Source: Candidatus Accumulibacter necessarius
Lineage (GTDB): Bacteria; Pseudomonadota; Gammaproteobacteria; Burkholderiales; Rhodocyclaceae
DNA: 64,000 nucleotides
Assembly: GCA_017302435.1 (NCBI GenBank)
Contig: JAFLDL010000024.1
Location: forward strand, 1 to 64,000
Direction: 5' to 3'
A program made the position numbers and the translations under genes. Below the pieces are notes generated by a model. It searched no databases, was not told the DNA's origin, and saw only the letters and a program-made list of their open reading frames with translations. Within the stretch, counting starts at the first letter, position 1; each line of letters starts with the position of its first letter. Positions 48,597 to 61,000 of the stretch are shown here, piece after piece.

Positions 48597-49118
48597 GTCT
48601 TTCTCCATGGCTTCCCGAGTCAAGCACCCGGGTGGCGGTAGGCGATCGGTTTGCCTGTTGAGCAGCGCATGGCACCCGCCGGTGCGCCGTCCCAGCCCGC
48701 CGCCGTCGTCGACGCCATCTGCGCAATCAGTATCTGGCGATAAAGCGGTCATGCCTGCCTGCCGGGGATCCTGATCAGCACGGTACCGCGGAACACCCTG
48801 CGTGGATTCTGTCGCGCCGCCAATGCAGTGGATAGCGGAAAACCTCCCGGCGGTAGCGGGAAACTTTCCCGGCCGAGGTCGCGTTGACGCGCTCGCCGCT
48901 TCTCAGGCAGCCTGAAGTTTCCGCGCCATTCGGTGGCTGGCGGGTTGCTGGCGACTCTTTGAGCCTGCCGGTGTTTGCGCAATAATGACGCCTGTGACGC
49001 CGCCGCCCACCAGACACCTTGCACACGTGCTGTGCGCTCTCACCCTGTTGGAAGTCGGAGAGGGGAGCGACAGCTGCCCCTGCTCGGGCGCCGGGAGGTT
49101 CGCAACGGGAATGGCCAG
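48597..49118. other. Divergent non-coding region between GGDEF-EAL and histidine kinase
   Basis: About 520 bases without a convincing gene; frames present are Arg/Pro-rich and unsupported. It holds the second copy of the direct repeat (48739-48871) and must contain the promoters of both divergent genes, which I cannot place with confidence. Confidence 0.45.
48739..48871 (+). repeat. Direct repeat, family 2, copy at the 5' side of the GGDEF-EAL gene
   Basis: Begins GATAAAGCGGTCATGCCTGC and runs to GCGGGAAACTTTCCCGG, where a smaller palindrome (CGGGAAA-C-TTTCCCG) corresponds to the centre of the 43-base palindrome in the other copy. Its overall length differs from that copy by an 8-base indel. 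Confidence 0.6.
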
Positions 49119-50954
49119 ATGAACGCAGTAATGGACTCGTCCTGCGATTCGATCGCCGTGCTCGACGCTGATGGCGTCATCGTCGTCGTTAACCAGGTTT
49201 GGCGGGCCTTCGCTGAAAGCAACGGCGGCAGCGCTGCGCTGGCAACCGGCATCGGCATCGACTACCTGGCGGCGGTGCGACGTGCAGCGGCGACCGATGC
49301 ACTGGCCGCTGCGGCCCTGCAAGGCTGCGAAGAGATTCTCGCCGGACAGCAGACGCTCTTCTCGCTTGAGTATCCCTGCAACTCTCCGGTTTGCGAACGC
49401 TGGTTCGAACTGCACGCCACGCCGTTGGCAGGATCTGTCAAAGGGATGGTCGTTGGTCATCGGGACGTCACCGCGCGCAAGTTGGCCGAGCGCGCGCTCG
49501 ATCAGTGCACCGTCGAACTGCGCGATCACGAGCATCAGCTGACGGCGGTGCTGAACAGCGTTGCGTCGATGATTGGTTACTGGGATTGCAATCTGCGCAA
49601 CCGCTTCGCGAACCATGCCTATCGCGACTGGTTCGGGGTCGATCCGGCAACGATTCCGGGCAAGCATATTCGCGAGGTCATCGGCGAGGAACGTTACCGG
49701 CTCAACCTGCCCTACATCGAGGCTGTTCTGACGGGTGCGCCACAGCAGTTCGAGCGTGCGATTCCGTCACCGGATGGCCGTTCGGTGCGCTATGCGCTGG
49801 CCCGCTACATTCCTGATGTCGTCGACGGTGAGGTAAAGGGATTCTTTGTCGAGATCATGGACGTCACCTCGATCAAGCGGAGCGAGCAGGCCTTGCAGCG
49901 TGCCCAGGAGATCGGCAGGCTCGGCAGCTACATCACCGAGCTGCCGTCAGGGGCCTGGGTTGGCAGCCCCATGCTGGATCGGATCATGGGCATCGGCCCG
50001 GAGTATGAACATACCACCGAGGGCTGGGGTCGTTTGCTGCATCCCGCTGATCGTCAGGGGGCGCTGGCTTACGCCAGTCAGGTGCGCGCTGAGGGTGGTA
50101 GGTTCGACAGGGAATACCGGATCGTGCGGCCCAGCGACGGCGCAGTCCGCTGGCTGCACGGCCTCGGTGAGACCGAGTATGGCGAGGAGGGAACCCCCCT
50201 GCGCATGGTCGGCACGGTCCAGGACATCACCGAACGCAAGGTGGCCGAGGAGGGGAAGCGGATACTGCTGGGCGAGAACACCCGCCTGGTGCGACAGCTG
50301 ATTGCCTTACAGGAGCGCGAGCGGGCGGATCTGGCGCGCGAACTGCACGACGAACTGGCGCAGCATCTGACGGCCATCCGCGCCTTCGCCGGGGCCATGC
50401 AGCGCGATAGCGCGCCAGACCGCGAGCGCGTCAGGGCCATCGCCCAGGCCATCGAGGATTCCGCACGCGCGATCTACGAGGTGTCGCACCGCCTGATGGA
50501 GGGCTTGCATCCGAACATCCTCGACGCTGGCGGTATCGGCGAGGCGGTGGGCTCCCTGCTCGAGGTCTGGGGGCAACAGCATCCGGAAATCGAGTGGCGA
50601 GCCTCACTGGATCGGGATCTGGTCTGCAACGAGGAGCAGGTACGGGTGGCCGTCTATCGCATCGTGCAGGAATGCCTGAGCAATGTCGCTCGTCATGCGA
50701 GCGCCCACCGGCTCCGGCTGATCCTCGCCAGGCGGCAGTGGCCGCACGCCGGAACCTTGCGCCTGGTCGTCCGGGACGATGGCATCGGGATCGACGACGA
50801 CACGCAGCACGCGGGTTTCGGCCTGCTCGGGATGCGTGAACGCGTCCTGAGCCTGGGTGGCTTGCTGCAAGTCAGCCGCCCACGCGGCGGTGGCACCCGT
50901 GTGCGGGTGATCCTCCCGAACGACGGAGCCGCGCCCAAAACGGGCGTCGACTGA
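49119..50954 (+). CDS. Multi-PAS sensor histidine kinase (NarL/HisKA_3 type)
   Basis: 611 residues from the ATG at 49119; the frame upstream to 48975 is not conserved. Three PAS-like domains cover roughly 1-390. The dimerisation/phosphoacceptor segment has His410 in ERADLARELHDELAQHLTAI, followed by the ATPase domain (VQECLSNVARHASA, VRDDGIGID, GFGLLGMRERV). No transmembrane segment is evident, so it senses a cytoplasmic signal. It faces the response regulator gene, with only four bases between the stop codons. Confidence 0.93.
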   Translation: MNAVMDSSCDSIAVLDADGVIVVVNQVWRAFAESNGGSAALATGIGIDYLAAVRRAAATDALAAAALQGCEEILAGQQTLFSLEYPCNSPVCERWFELHATPLAGSVKGMVVGHRDVTARKLAERALDQCTVELRDHEHQLTAVLNSVASMIGYWDCNLRNRFANHAYRDWFGVDPATIPGKHIREVIGEERYRLNLPYIEAVLTGAPQQFERAIPSPDGRSVRYALARYIPDVVDGEVKGFFVEIMDVTSIKRSEQALQRAQEIGRLGSYITELPSGAWVGSPMLDRIMGIGPEYEHTTEGWGRLLHPADRQGALAYASQVRAEGGRFDREYRIVRPSDGAVRWLHGLGETEYGEEGTPLRMVGTVQDITERKVAEEGKRILLGENTRLVRQLIALQERERADLARELHDELAQHLTAIRAFAGAMQRDSAPDRERVRAIAQAIEDSARAIYEVSHRLMEGLHPNILDAGGIGEAVGSLLEVWGQQHPEIEWRASLDRDLVCNEEQVRVAVYRIVQECLSNVARHASAHRLRLILARRQWPHAGTLRLVVRDDGIGIDDDTQHAGFGLLGMRERVLSLGGLLQVSRPRGGGTRVRVILPNDGAAPKTGVD

Positions 50955-50958
50955 CCGG

Positions 50959-51624
50959 TCAGGGTTCGACGAGACCCTGCCGAATGGCCATCCTTGCCAT
51001 TTCGGCAGGACTGGAGACACCCAGCTTGGCCCTGATCTGAGTGAAATGATTGCTGACAGTCTTGGGACTCAAGTGGAGGGTACTCGCGCACTCTGGCAGG
51101 GTGTGGCCCTCGCTGAGCAGCTTGAAGACCTGAAACTCGCGCTGGGTCAGCCGGTTGAACCGGGATATGCCTGACGAGCCGTGGCGGTCGAGCAGCGCCG
51201 GTACCATGTCGGAGCTGACGAAGGACTCCCCACGTGCCACCTTCTTCAGTCCCAGCAACAGGGCATCGACGTTGCTGCCCTTGGTGACGAAGCCAAGGGC
51301 GCCGGCCTCGAGCGCCCGCTCGAGCAGCACCTGGGAATTGTGCACCGTATAGACCAGAATGCCCGCCCGCGGGTCAATCTCACGGATACGCCGGATGGCT
51401 TCGATGCCACCAAAGCCTTCCATGCTGAGATCCATGACCACGGCGTCCGGACGGTGGCTGCGATACGCGGTGTAGGCCTCCTCGCCACTGGCCGCTTGCT
51501 GCAATACGCGCAGGGCGGGATCGGAGCCGATCAGGCTGCACAGACCGGCGCGTAGGGCAGGGTGGTCGTCCACCACCATCACCGTGACTGGCTGCAGCTT
51601 GCCATCGAACGTGCTGCCCGGCAT
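50959..51624 (-). CDS. NarL/LuxR-family response regulator
   Basis: 221 residues. The receiver has the acidic pair VVDDH, phosphoacceptor Asp65 (VVMDLSMEG), Thr93 and Lys115 (FVTKGS). The LuxR-type helix-turn-helix occupies about 155-215 (LTQREFQVFKLLSEGHTLPE, LHLSPKTVSNHFTQIRAKLGV). It is the likely partner of the adjacent NarL-type kinase despite convergent orientation. Targets are unknown; the GGDEF-EAL gene beyond the kinase is a candidate. Confidence 0.93.
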   Translation of the reverse strand: MPGSTFDGKLQPVTVMVVDDHPALRAGLCSLIGSDPALRVLQQAASGEEAYTAYRSHRPDAVVMDLSMEGFGGIEAIRRIREIDPRAGILVYTVHNSQVLLERALEAGALGFVTKGSNVDALLLGLKKVARGESFVSSDMVPALLDRHGSSGISRFNRLTQREFQVFKLLSEGHTLPECASTLHLSPKTVSNHFTQIRAKLGVSSPAEMARMAIRQGLVEP

Positions 51625-51784
51625 GCCGAGATACCCCCCTTGTTTCTGCTATGGGCGCTGAAGGATTGCACTGGCTGCCATTGCTGAAGCTCTGGGCTCC
51701 CGTTCGCACAGTGTCAGTCGCCCCTTCCGCGGCTATGGCATTATATCCGTTGCCGCAGACTCAAGACAGATTGCTCGCTCGCGC

Positions 51785-53800
51785 TCACTTCAAAATTCCC
51801 AGGAGATTCGAAAAGCCATCGGTCCATACCGCAAACCCGGGGCGCGGAGCGAGCCTTTCGGCCTTCTTTACCTGCTTCAGCAGCTTGGCCGCAGGCTCCG
51901 GTTGGGCAATGAGTGCCCAGACCGAACGGCGGCAGAAGGCATCACCGTCGTCGGGATCGAGGTCCACGATCAGGGCGGTCATGCCAAGCTGCTGCGCGGC
52001 TGCCGCCACGACCGGCCGTAAATCGAGATAGCGGTTGGTAATGTGGACGGCGAGCACGCCGTCGCTTTTCAGGTGACGCAGATAGGCCTGCATGGCTTCG
52101 ATGGTCAGCAGATGCGTCGGGATCGAGTCACCCGAGAAGGCGTCGATTGCCAGCAGGTCAAAGTTCTGGACCGCTTCGCTTTCGAGCATCAGGCGGCCAT
52201 CGCCGAGCACCGGCACGATGCGCGCTGCGCTGTCCCCCAGGTAGCTGAAGTCGTTGCGCGCCACGTCGAGCACCTGTTCATTGATTTCATACATCCGCAT
52301 CTCGTCTCCCGGCTGGCCATAGGTGGCCAGCGTGCCGGCGCCAAGACCAAGCACGCCGATCTTTCGCGGCGGGTTGCTGGCGAGGCCCAGCAGGGCCTGG
52401 CCAATGCCTGACTGCTCGCAATAGTAGGCCGTTGGTCGCCGGCGATAATCTGGCGAGATGAACTGCTCGCCGTGATTGATGCGACCGTGCAGAATCGTGC
52501 GCTTGATGCCCAGCTTTTCGTCACTGACGTCGTGGACCCGTAGTTGCCCGTAGAAATTGCGCAGCACGCGCCGGTAATCCTCGACGTAGTCGACCGAGAT
52601 CCCTGCCAGGCGGTAGCCGTAGGCGAGCAGGGCGACAACCAGAAGCCAGCGCCAGATCGGCTTGACTTCGCGCCAGAGAACGATGACCACCAGCAGCGCG
52701 CAGAGGAAGAGACCGATGGGCAGTTCGAAGTAGGCGTTGAACACCGCCGGGGCGAGCAGGCCGACGAAGCTGCCGCCGAGAGCACCGCCGATCGAGAGCA
52801 TCAGGTAGAACAGGGTCAGATGGCGAACCGGCGGTCGCCGCCTGACCAGTTCACCGTGACAGACCATGCAGAAGATGAACAGGGATACCGACAGCAGCGT
52901 GACGAGTACCGGCACCGGCATGCCCACCCCGTCGACCACTTGGTCGAGGGCGACAAAGGCGATTGGCAGCGCGACGAGGAATCCCGGCCGGTAGTAGTAG
53001 CGCGGGGCATCGAAGCAGAGGATGAAGCTCAGCAGGTAGATGCTCAGCGGCAACACCCACAGGAAAGGGACCGGCGCGACGTCCTGCGTCAGATGACGCG
53101 TCAGCGCCAGCAGCAGGATCGAGGCGGTCATCGCCAGCCCGACCCACAACAGACACTCGCTCAATGGCGGCCGCGGCGTCGCTTCGGCGCTGGTGTTCGT
53201 CCGTTCAAGCTCGCTTGATACCCCTTGCCACGACTGCCTGGCGCTGGCGAAACAGGCCAGCACGAAGAGGGCATAGGCGGCTGACCAGGCCCAGGCTTGC
53301 TCGAGTACCGGAAAAAAGGGTTCGACGAGCACCGGATAACTCAGCAGTGCGAGCATGGATGCGAGGTTCGAGAGGGCGTAAAGCCGATAGGGCACCATGC
53401 TATTGAACGAGCGCGCATACCACGCCTGCATCAGCGGCCCGGTGGTCGACAGCAGCAGGTAGGGCATGCCGACAGCCAGGGCCAGCACGACGAGCACGTT
53501 CCAGGTCGGGTGCTCGAATGCCGCCTCCTTCCATGCCGGATCGGCAACCACCGGCAGGGTCGCCAGGCTCAACGCCAGCAGCACGCAATGGACCACGTTC
53601 TGGCGACGGGGAGGGAGCCACTCGTGCAGCAGGTGAACATAGAGATAGCCGAGAAGGAGTGTGGCCTGGAAGAAGACCAGGCAGGTACTCCACACCGAAG
53701 AAGAACCGCCGAACCACGGCAGGATCATTTTGGCAATGATCGGCTGGATCTGAAACAACAGAAACGCCGACAGGAAGACGGTCACGGCAAAGCTGATCAT
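51785..53800 (-). CDS. Fused MFS-like transporter/spermidine synthase-like protein
   Basis: 671 residues. The N-terminal 400 or so residues hold about 12 transmembrane segments (SFAVTVFLSAFLLFQIQPII, LLLGYLYVHLL). The C-terminus is a spermidine-synthase-like methyltransferase fold with the nucleotide motif KIGVLGLGAGTLATYG and FDLLAIDAFSGDSIPTHLLT. Such fusions are common in proteobacteria and their substrate is unproven. Polyamine synthesis at the membrane is one idea. No speD or speE is nearby. Confidence 0.88.
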   Translation of the reverse strand: MISFAVTVFLSAFLLFQIQPIIAKMILPWFGGSSSVWSTCLVFFQATLLLGYLYVHLLHEWLPPRRQNVVHCVLLALSLATLPVVADPAWKEAAFEHPTWNVLVVLALAVGMPYLLLSTTGPLMQAWYARSFNSMVPYRLYALSNLASMLALLSYPVLVEPFFPVLEQAWAWSAAYALFVLACFASARQSWQGVSSELERTNTSAEATPRPPLSECLLWVGLAMTASILLLALTRHLTQDVAPVPFLWVLPLSIYLLSFILCFDAPRYYYRPGFLVALPIAFVALDQVVDGVGMPVPVLVTLLSVSLFIFCMVCHGELVRRRPPVRHLTLFYLMLSIGGALGGSFVGLLAPAVFNAYFELPIGLFLCALLVVIVLWREVKPIWRWLLVVALLAYGYRLAGISVDYVEDYRRVLRNFYGQLRVHDVSDEKLGIKRTILHGRINHGEQFISPDYRRRPTAYYCEQSGIGQALLGLASNPPRKIGVLGLGAGTLATYGQPGDEMRMYEINEQVLDVARNDFSYLGDSAARIVPVLGDGRLMLESEAVQNFDLLAIDAFSGDSIPTHLLTIEAMQAYLRHLKSDGVLAVHITNRYLDLRPVVAAAAQQLGMTALIVDLDPDDGDAFCRRSVWALIAQPEPAAKLLKQVKKAERLAPRPGFAVWTDGFSNLLGILK

Positions 53801-53924
53801 CGGGACTTTCTGCGAAGACAGGAGAAGGTATCGGTGCTCGTGCCGACCATCTGGAATTCCCGGCCGGTCGGGCGATGAAACCAGGTGGTCAGGACTCGGG
53901 AGGCGGGCGAACTATTCCCCGGGA

Positions 53925-55565
53925 TCAGGCCTGTGGTGGAGCGACATCCGGCGTTGCCGGTGGCGCGTGCCATTGCTCGCGCGGTACCACCACGTTGTTG
54001 CCAGGCTGCATGACGAAATGCGGCGACATGATCTGTACCCCGTAGGTATTGAACTGGTCCTGAATGTTGGCGTGCAGTGCCGACAATACCGGCACTCGCT
54101 CGAGTGGTTTATCCATGTGGGCGAAGAGTTCATACTCGACGTACCAGTCGGACAGGCCGCGCTGGTAGACGAAGGGCTTCGGGGTGGTCCGCAGGCCAGG
54201 CGTCTGCTCGGCGGCCGCAATCAGCATGGCATGCACCTGGCGCCACGGCGTGTCGTAACCGATGGTCACCTGGGTGGATACCAGGGTGCCGCGCGCGCCA
54301 GCCAGTCGCGAGTAGTTCTTGATCGAGCTGCCGACAAGCACCGCGTTGGGAATCGTCACTTCCTCGTTGCGCATGTTGATGATCTTGGTTGACAAGGCGC
54401 CGACCTCGCTGACCACGCCGACGGTCTCGCCGAGATCGACGAAGTCACCGACCGAAAGCGCCCGTGAATAGACCAGCACCAGGCCGCTCATCAACTGGTT
54501 GACGATTCCGGCCGAGCCGAGCGTCAGCATGAAACCGAACATCACCGACAGGCCCCTGAAGGCATCGCTGTCGGACATCGGAATGAAGGGGTAGGCGACG
54601 GCGATGCCGAGTCCCCAGACGATGATGGTGACGATCCGGTGGGTGGCGTTTACCGTCTCCGGATGCAGGCCGGGCACCTGCACCCGACCGGCGCGGGCGG
54701 CTTTGAAGAAATTGCCGATCGCGTCGTTGAAGGCCTTGGTCAGGAAGAGGATGACGACGGCCGTGGTCAGCGCCGGGATGGCGCCGAGGATGCCCGAGCC
54801 GAGGGTGTCGAGCAAGCCGAACAGGAAGTCGGTGAGGCGGTCGCCCAGGGGCTCGGTGAGCGGAAAGCGCGCCAGCACGAAGGTCAACCAGAGGTAGGCG
54901 ACGCTCAACCACAGGAAACCCATCAGCAGTTGCGCGACACGCTGCACCAGCAACCAGGCGTAACGCGCCCAGCGGAAAGCGCTCGACTCGGGATGCGCCT
55001 CGATCGCCTGCTGAAAGTGACCGACCATCCATGCGGTTGCCCGACGAATCAGCCAGAGAAGGACCAGCGCCAGCGCCGTCGCCAGCAGCGACAGCCCGAC
55101 ACCCGTCAACACCACCACCGGACGCCGCTGCGCGCTGGCTGCCTGCAGGGCTGCGCCCAGCTCTCCGGCACTGCGACGGGCCAGCTCCTCGAGCGAGATC
55201 TTCTCCTCCGGGTCGAGATCACCTTCAAGGACGTTGAACAGAACCCACTCGCCAATATGCAGGTTGATGCCGCGGCTGTTCTCGATTGAGAACGGCGTTT
55301 GCTCGATCGCCAGCTCCATCGGGCCGGGTGGCAGGGCATCGATCCGGCTCAGTGCCCGCTGCACGCGGCGTTCGGGTGTTGCTCCGACGAAGCTCGCGCG
55401 GAAGGTGACAATCGGCCGGAAGTGGTAATGGAGAGTCGCCTCCGGCGGGCGTGCTTCGTCGGCGGCGAGGGCGGGTGCGCCCGTGCCGGCCAGAAACAGA
55501 CAAACAACAAGCAGCAGCCATGCGAGTGGCGCGGAGAATTTCGGGCAACGACGGGTCAGGATCAT
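53925..55565 (-). CDS. MscS-family mechanosensitive channel with periplasmic N-terminal domain
   Basis: 546 residues. A signal peptide (PLAWLLLVVCLFLAGTGAPALAA) is followed by a periplasmic region to about residue 155, then several transmembrane helices. The MscS pore/beta-domain includes FGFMLTLGSAGIVNQLMSGL, SVGDFVDLGETVGVVSEVGAL and IPNAVLVGSSIKNYSR. The C-terminus (YELFAHMDKPLERVPVLSALHANIQDQFNTYGVQIMSPH) is typical. It would release solutes on hypo-osmotic shock. Confidence 0.92.
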   Translation of the reverse strand: MILTRRCPKFSAPLAWLLLVVCLFLAGTGAPALAADEARPPEATLHYHFRPIVTFRASFVGATPERRVQRALSRIDALPPGPMELAIEQTPFSIENSRGINLHIGEWVLFNVLEGDLDPEEKISLEELARRSAGELGAALQAASAQRRPVVVLTGVGLSLLATALALVLLWLIRRATAWMVGHFQQAIEAHPESSAFRWARYAWLLVQRVAQLLMGFLWLSVAYLWLTFVLARFPLTEPLGDRLTDFLFGLLDTLGSGILGAIPALTTAVVILFLTKAFNDAIGNFFKAARAGRVQVPGLHPETVNATHRIVTIIVWGLGIAVAYPFIPMSDSDAFRGLSVMFGFMLTLGSAGIVNQLMSGLVLVYSRALSVGDFVDLGETVGVVSEVGALSTKIINMRNEEVTIPNAVLVGSSIKNYSRLAGARGTLVSTQVTIGYDTPWRQVHAMLIAAAEQTPGLRTTPKPFVYQRGLSDWYVEYELFAHMDKPLERVPVLSALHANIQDQFNTYGVQIMSPHFVMQPGNNVVVPREQWHAPPATPDVAPPQA

Positions 55566-55721
55566 GGCGAGGGTGGATTGAGGATAAACCAGCGCCCGAT
55601 TATAGTCTTCGCAAGGCTTGGCATCCCCTGCGGGCGAGCGCTTCTCCAGTCATCGTGTTCCCCAGAATCCCTCAGAGCGACCAACGACCCGTCTATCCGG
55701 CCAGATCAGGATGATGGCCAG

Positions 55722-57173
<1,452 letters not shown>

Positions 57174-57208
57174 TGACTTTCCATGGTTGGTGCGGTGTGG
57201 GCTGTGGC

Positions 57209-58054
57209 TCACATGACGCGGTGTCTGAGTGCCGGCAGGCTGGCCCGGATTTCGGCCAGGCGACCGCGCTCGAGGTCGCCGATGACGACGCCTGGTCCCT
57301 TCAGCTTGCGGTCGATGATCGTGCCCCAGGGATCGATAAGCATGCTGTTGCCATGCGTTTCACGCCCGTTTTCGTGCCGGCCACCCTGGGCGACGGCCAG
57401 CACGTAACATTGATTCTCGATCGCCCGTGCACGCAGCAGGATCTCCCAGTGTGCCCGCCCGGTGGTCTCGGTAAAGGCGGCCGGGATCACCAGCAAGTCT
57501 GTGACACCGAGCGCACGATAAAGCTCCGGAAAGCGGAGGTCGTAGCAGATCGACAGGCCGACGCGACCAAAAGGCGTGCTGAAGGCGACCGGCTGTCGAC
57601 CCGCCTCGATGGTCGCACTCTCGTCGTAGGCCTCGGCCCCCTGGCGGAAGCCGAACAGGTGAATCTTGTCGTAGCGCGCCACGCACTGACCGTGGGGATC
57701 GTATACCAGGCTTGAATTGAGAACCTTGTCGGGACTGTCGGCCCACAGGGGAAGCGAGCCGCCGATCAGCCACACCCCGTGTTCGCGGGCGCTTGCTGCC
57801 AGGAAATCCTGGATCAGGCCGTGGCCCACGTGCTCGCGCACGCGGACCTTGTCCCGGTCACTCATGCCCATGATCGCAAAGTATTCCGGCAGCGCCAGCA
57901 ACGCTGCTCCCTGCGCCACGGCCTCGCGCATCAGGGCTGCGGCGGTCCGAAGGTTCTCGTCGACGCGTGGCGTCGAAACCATCTGCAGGGCAGCAACCCG
58001 CAACGTGGGGACAGGCTGCGACGCGGCTGTCAGCTCACTACTGGACGGGGGCAT
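57209..58054 (-). CDS. Carbon-nitrogen hydrolase (nitrilase superfamily, Nit-type amidase)
   Basis: 281 residues from the ATG at 58054, which overlaps the end of yhdP by 17 bases. The Glu-Lys-Cys triad is visible: [18 protein letters not shown] and [13 protein letters not shown]. Its length and sequence match the Nit1-like group, whose members include deaminated-glutathione amidase. That specificity is a reasonable guess but not proven. The overlap with yhdP indicates co-translation. Confidence 0.9.
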   Translation of the reverse strand: MPPSSSELTAASQPVPTLRVAALQMVSTPRVDENLRTAAALMREAVAQGAALLALPEYFAIMGMSDRDKVRVREHVGHGLIQDFLAASAREHGVWLIGGSLPLWADSPDKVLNSSLVYDPHGQCVARYDKIHLFGFRQGAEAYDESATIEAGRQPVAFSTPFGRVGLSICYDLRFPELYRALGVTDLLVIPAAFTETTGRAHWEILLRARAIENQCYVLAVAQGGRHENGRETHGNSMLIDPWGTIIDRKLKGPGVVIGDLERGRLAEIRASLPALRHRVM

Positions 58055-61000
58055 GGCTTGCTCCGGTGGGGTTGGCGGCGTTGATCTCGGGCGCTGCTCC
58101 GGGGACCGTCGAGCGAGTGATTCGCTCGACCTTGGGGTCGTCCCACTTGCCGGTGACCAGATACTCGAAACTGAAAACCTTGTTGAGCGGGCCCTGCAGG
58201 ATCTTGTCCGCCAGCAGGGTAGCAATGCCGGCCAGCGGATTGATGATGGCGACACCCAAAGCGGCACTGGCGCCCAGATCGGGCTGCACGGTCACATTGA
58301 GATGCTGGGTTTCATTCTTCAGGTCGGCTTCGCCGCGCATCACGACGCGCGCAGAGGGGCCGTCAATCTGCAGGCGATCGGTGCGCATCACGCCGCTCTT
58401 CACGATCATGCTGCCACTGATGCTGTCGAAAGCAAAACCCTGGCTGAAGACATCGCCGAAATCAAGCGTGAAGCGACGCGGCAGGCTCTGCAAACTGATC
58501 AGGCCGAGCAGCTTGCCCGCCCCGGGGTCAATCTTCAGAAACTGCCCCTTGCTCGCTTCGAGCTTCATTTCGCCACTCAAGGTCGCGTAGTCCAGTCGAC
58601 TCGGTGGCCCGTTCCAGCCGATCTTTCCCTGCAAGGTCGCGCGGCCGGCACGCACGGCACCGACGTAGCCGAGCCGCTCAAGCAGTTTGCCGACATCGCT
58701 GCTGTCAAGCGTGAAATCGAGTTGCGTGCGGTTGGCCGCGCTGATCTGCCACTGACCACTGCCGGACAGGTTGCCATAAGGGTTGCGCAGGTCGACCCGG
58801 TCAATCCGCCAGATACCGCCATCGTTATGGGCCTGCACGTCCAGACGCCCGAAGCGATGATCGCCGACCGAAAAATCGTCGACCACGATGTCGAGCGCCG
58901 GCAGTTCCTTGAGCGCTTCGGCGGGCCCCACTTCCTCGCCCACCGCCTCCGGACGGCGCCATTTCCTGAACTGCGCCTTCAGCTTGCCGGCCCCCGAGCC
59001 ATCCCAGAGAAAGCTGCCCACCGCCTGATCCGACTGCACCGTACCCCGCCACAGGGAAGTCGCGCCCGAAGCGCCGACGCTGACGCCAGTGTAGGAGCCG
59101 CCGAGCAGGACGACTTCGTCGGCCTTGAGATCGACCGAGACCGGAACGTCGGCGGCGGATCCAGCGCTGCCTTCCTTGCCACGGCTGCCGAGTATTTTCT
59201 GCCAGTAGTCAGCATTCAGCTTCCTGGCGGTGATCCCGACTGTGATGCCACGTTCCGGCAATGGCGCCAGCGGCCGACCAATCATGATCGCACCACGTTC
59301 GGGATGAGTGTCCTTTCCCTGCTTGCGCCGGATCATTTGCATGCTCAATACATTGCCGAGAGTGGCGCGCAACTGGTCGCGAACGATTGCCTGGCCGCCA
59401 CGCGGCGCGGGCGTTGGCAGCAGTGAGCTCTCGAAACGCAGCGGCATCGCTTCGCCGGCATTCTTGCCCAGCGGCTCCGGCAGGGTGGAAGCGACGCCAA
59501 CCAGATTCGAGTCCAGCAACAGTTCAACGTCGCGCTTCTGCACCCGCACCTCGGCGCGATAGGGCGTCGTCCCGGAGAGACTGTCGAGCAACGGCATTTC
59601 CAGGCGTCGCCGCAAGTCGTCGATGGCCAGCGTACCGTTGGCGGTGATCAGCACCTTGCCGCCCTGCGTTGCCCCCTTGATCCTGACCGGGCCGCCAAAC
59701 AGCAGCGCGTTGATCTCCGGTACGCGCAGATCCTTCTCGGAGAACTGCAGGCTGCCCTTGACCTGCCGCAGCGGCGGCAGCGCCGGATCGACGGTCACCT
59801 CGTTGGCCAGAAAGGTATAGGTGCCATCGATCCTGGAATCGCCCAGCCGTGCCTCCTCGAGCGGAATGACCAGCGCAATGTCGAGGCGACCCTTGCCGCT
59901 GGCACGCATGTTTTCGGTGAAGTGGTCAATCTGGGCCGCGACCGGGCTCTGTTCAATGAACTTGAGGAACTCCGAAGTCTCTCCCTCGGCGCGGCCCTTG
60001 ACCTTCAGAGTGGATACCGGGGCATCGAAGTCGGGAATCTCGGCGCTGGTCTGTGACAGCGTGGCGCCCAGAATCGATCCGCGCTTCGCCTGTACCACCA
60101 TGCCCACGCCCTCGAAACGCAGATCGGCGTCGAGGTCGCTGATCACCGGCCAGCCGGTGCCGTAGTCCAGGGTGACGCCCTGTGCCTTGACGGTGACGAG
60201 GAACTGGCCCTGTTTGCGGTCGAGAAAGGGAAAGTTGGCCAGATCTCCCTTCAGGATCAGCCTGGCCTCGCTGGCTGTCCCCTCCTTGAGTGCGTCACGA
60301 ACCCAATGCCGGGCATCGGCGTTGATTGCCGCCGGCAGGTAGCGCCAGACGCCACGCGCGTCGGCGCGGGTCAGCGTCGCCGTCAGGTCGATGTGGCCTG
60401 GTCCCTCACCGCCGTTGCGGTAAGTTCCCTGTGCCGAGCCAGCCGCGTCGGGGCCGGCGAACTCGGCGCGCGACAACTCGGCGGCCAGCGCTCCCTGGTG
60501 GATCTTCCACTTGGTCTGCGCATTCAAGGTGTCGAGCGCGATCGAGGATTCGGGAAAGACGTCGGGCAGGTCGACGCTCACCTGCTGCGAGCGAAGCTGC
60601 GCAGTACCTCCTTGTTCGCTGGCCTCAAGTGAGCCGGACAAGCCCGTGACGCCCGGGAAACCTCTGCCGGGCTTGAACGCCAGGTCATCAAAACGGCTCT
60701 TCAGCGAATAGGTCTGCAGGGCTTCTGCGTCGCCCTGCCAACTGGCACGCAGTTCGCTGACTTGGCCGCGCGGTGCGTAGTCGTTCAGCAACTGGCGCGA
60801 ACCCGCATCGAGCGGCAGGTAGGCAGCAAGGCTCGCCAGTGCGCCCAGTTCCAGGGCGCTGGCGGTGGCACTGCCGCGGACCGACTTGCTGCCAGCCGTC
60901 TGGGGCTGCCACTCCAGGTGAAAATCAGTCGGTTCAATGCGGATGCTCTGCACTGGGGCCTCGGTACTCCGCCCAGGCCGCCGCGTCACCAGTTCGACGC

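Noticed and set aside
48749-49026. Minus-strand 91- and 83-codon frames upstream of the GGDEF-EAL gene
   Set aside because: They translate the direct repeat. Similar peptides arise from the other repeat copy, so the similarity reflects DNA repetition and not a gene.
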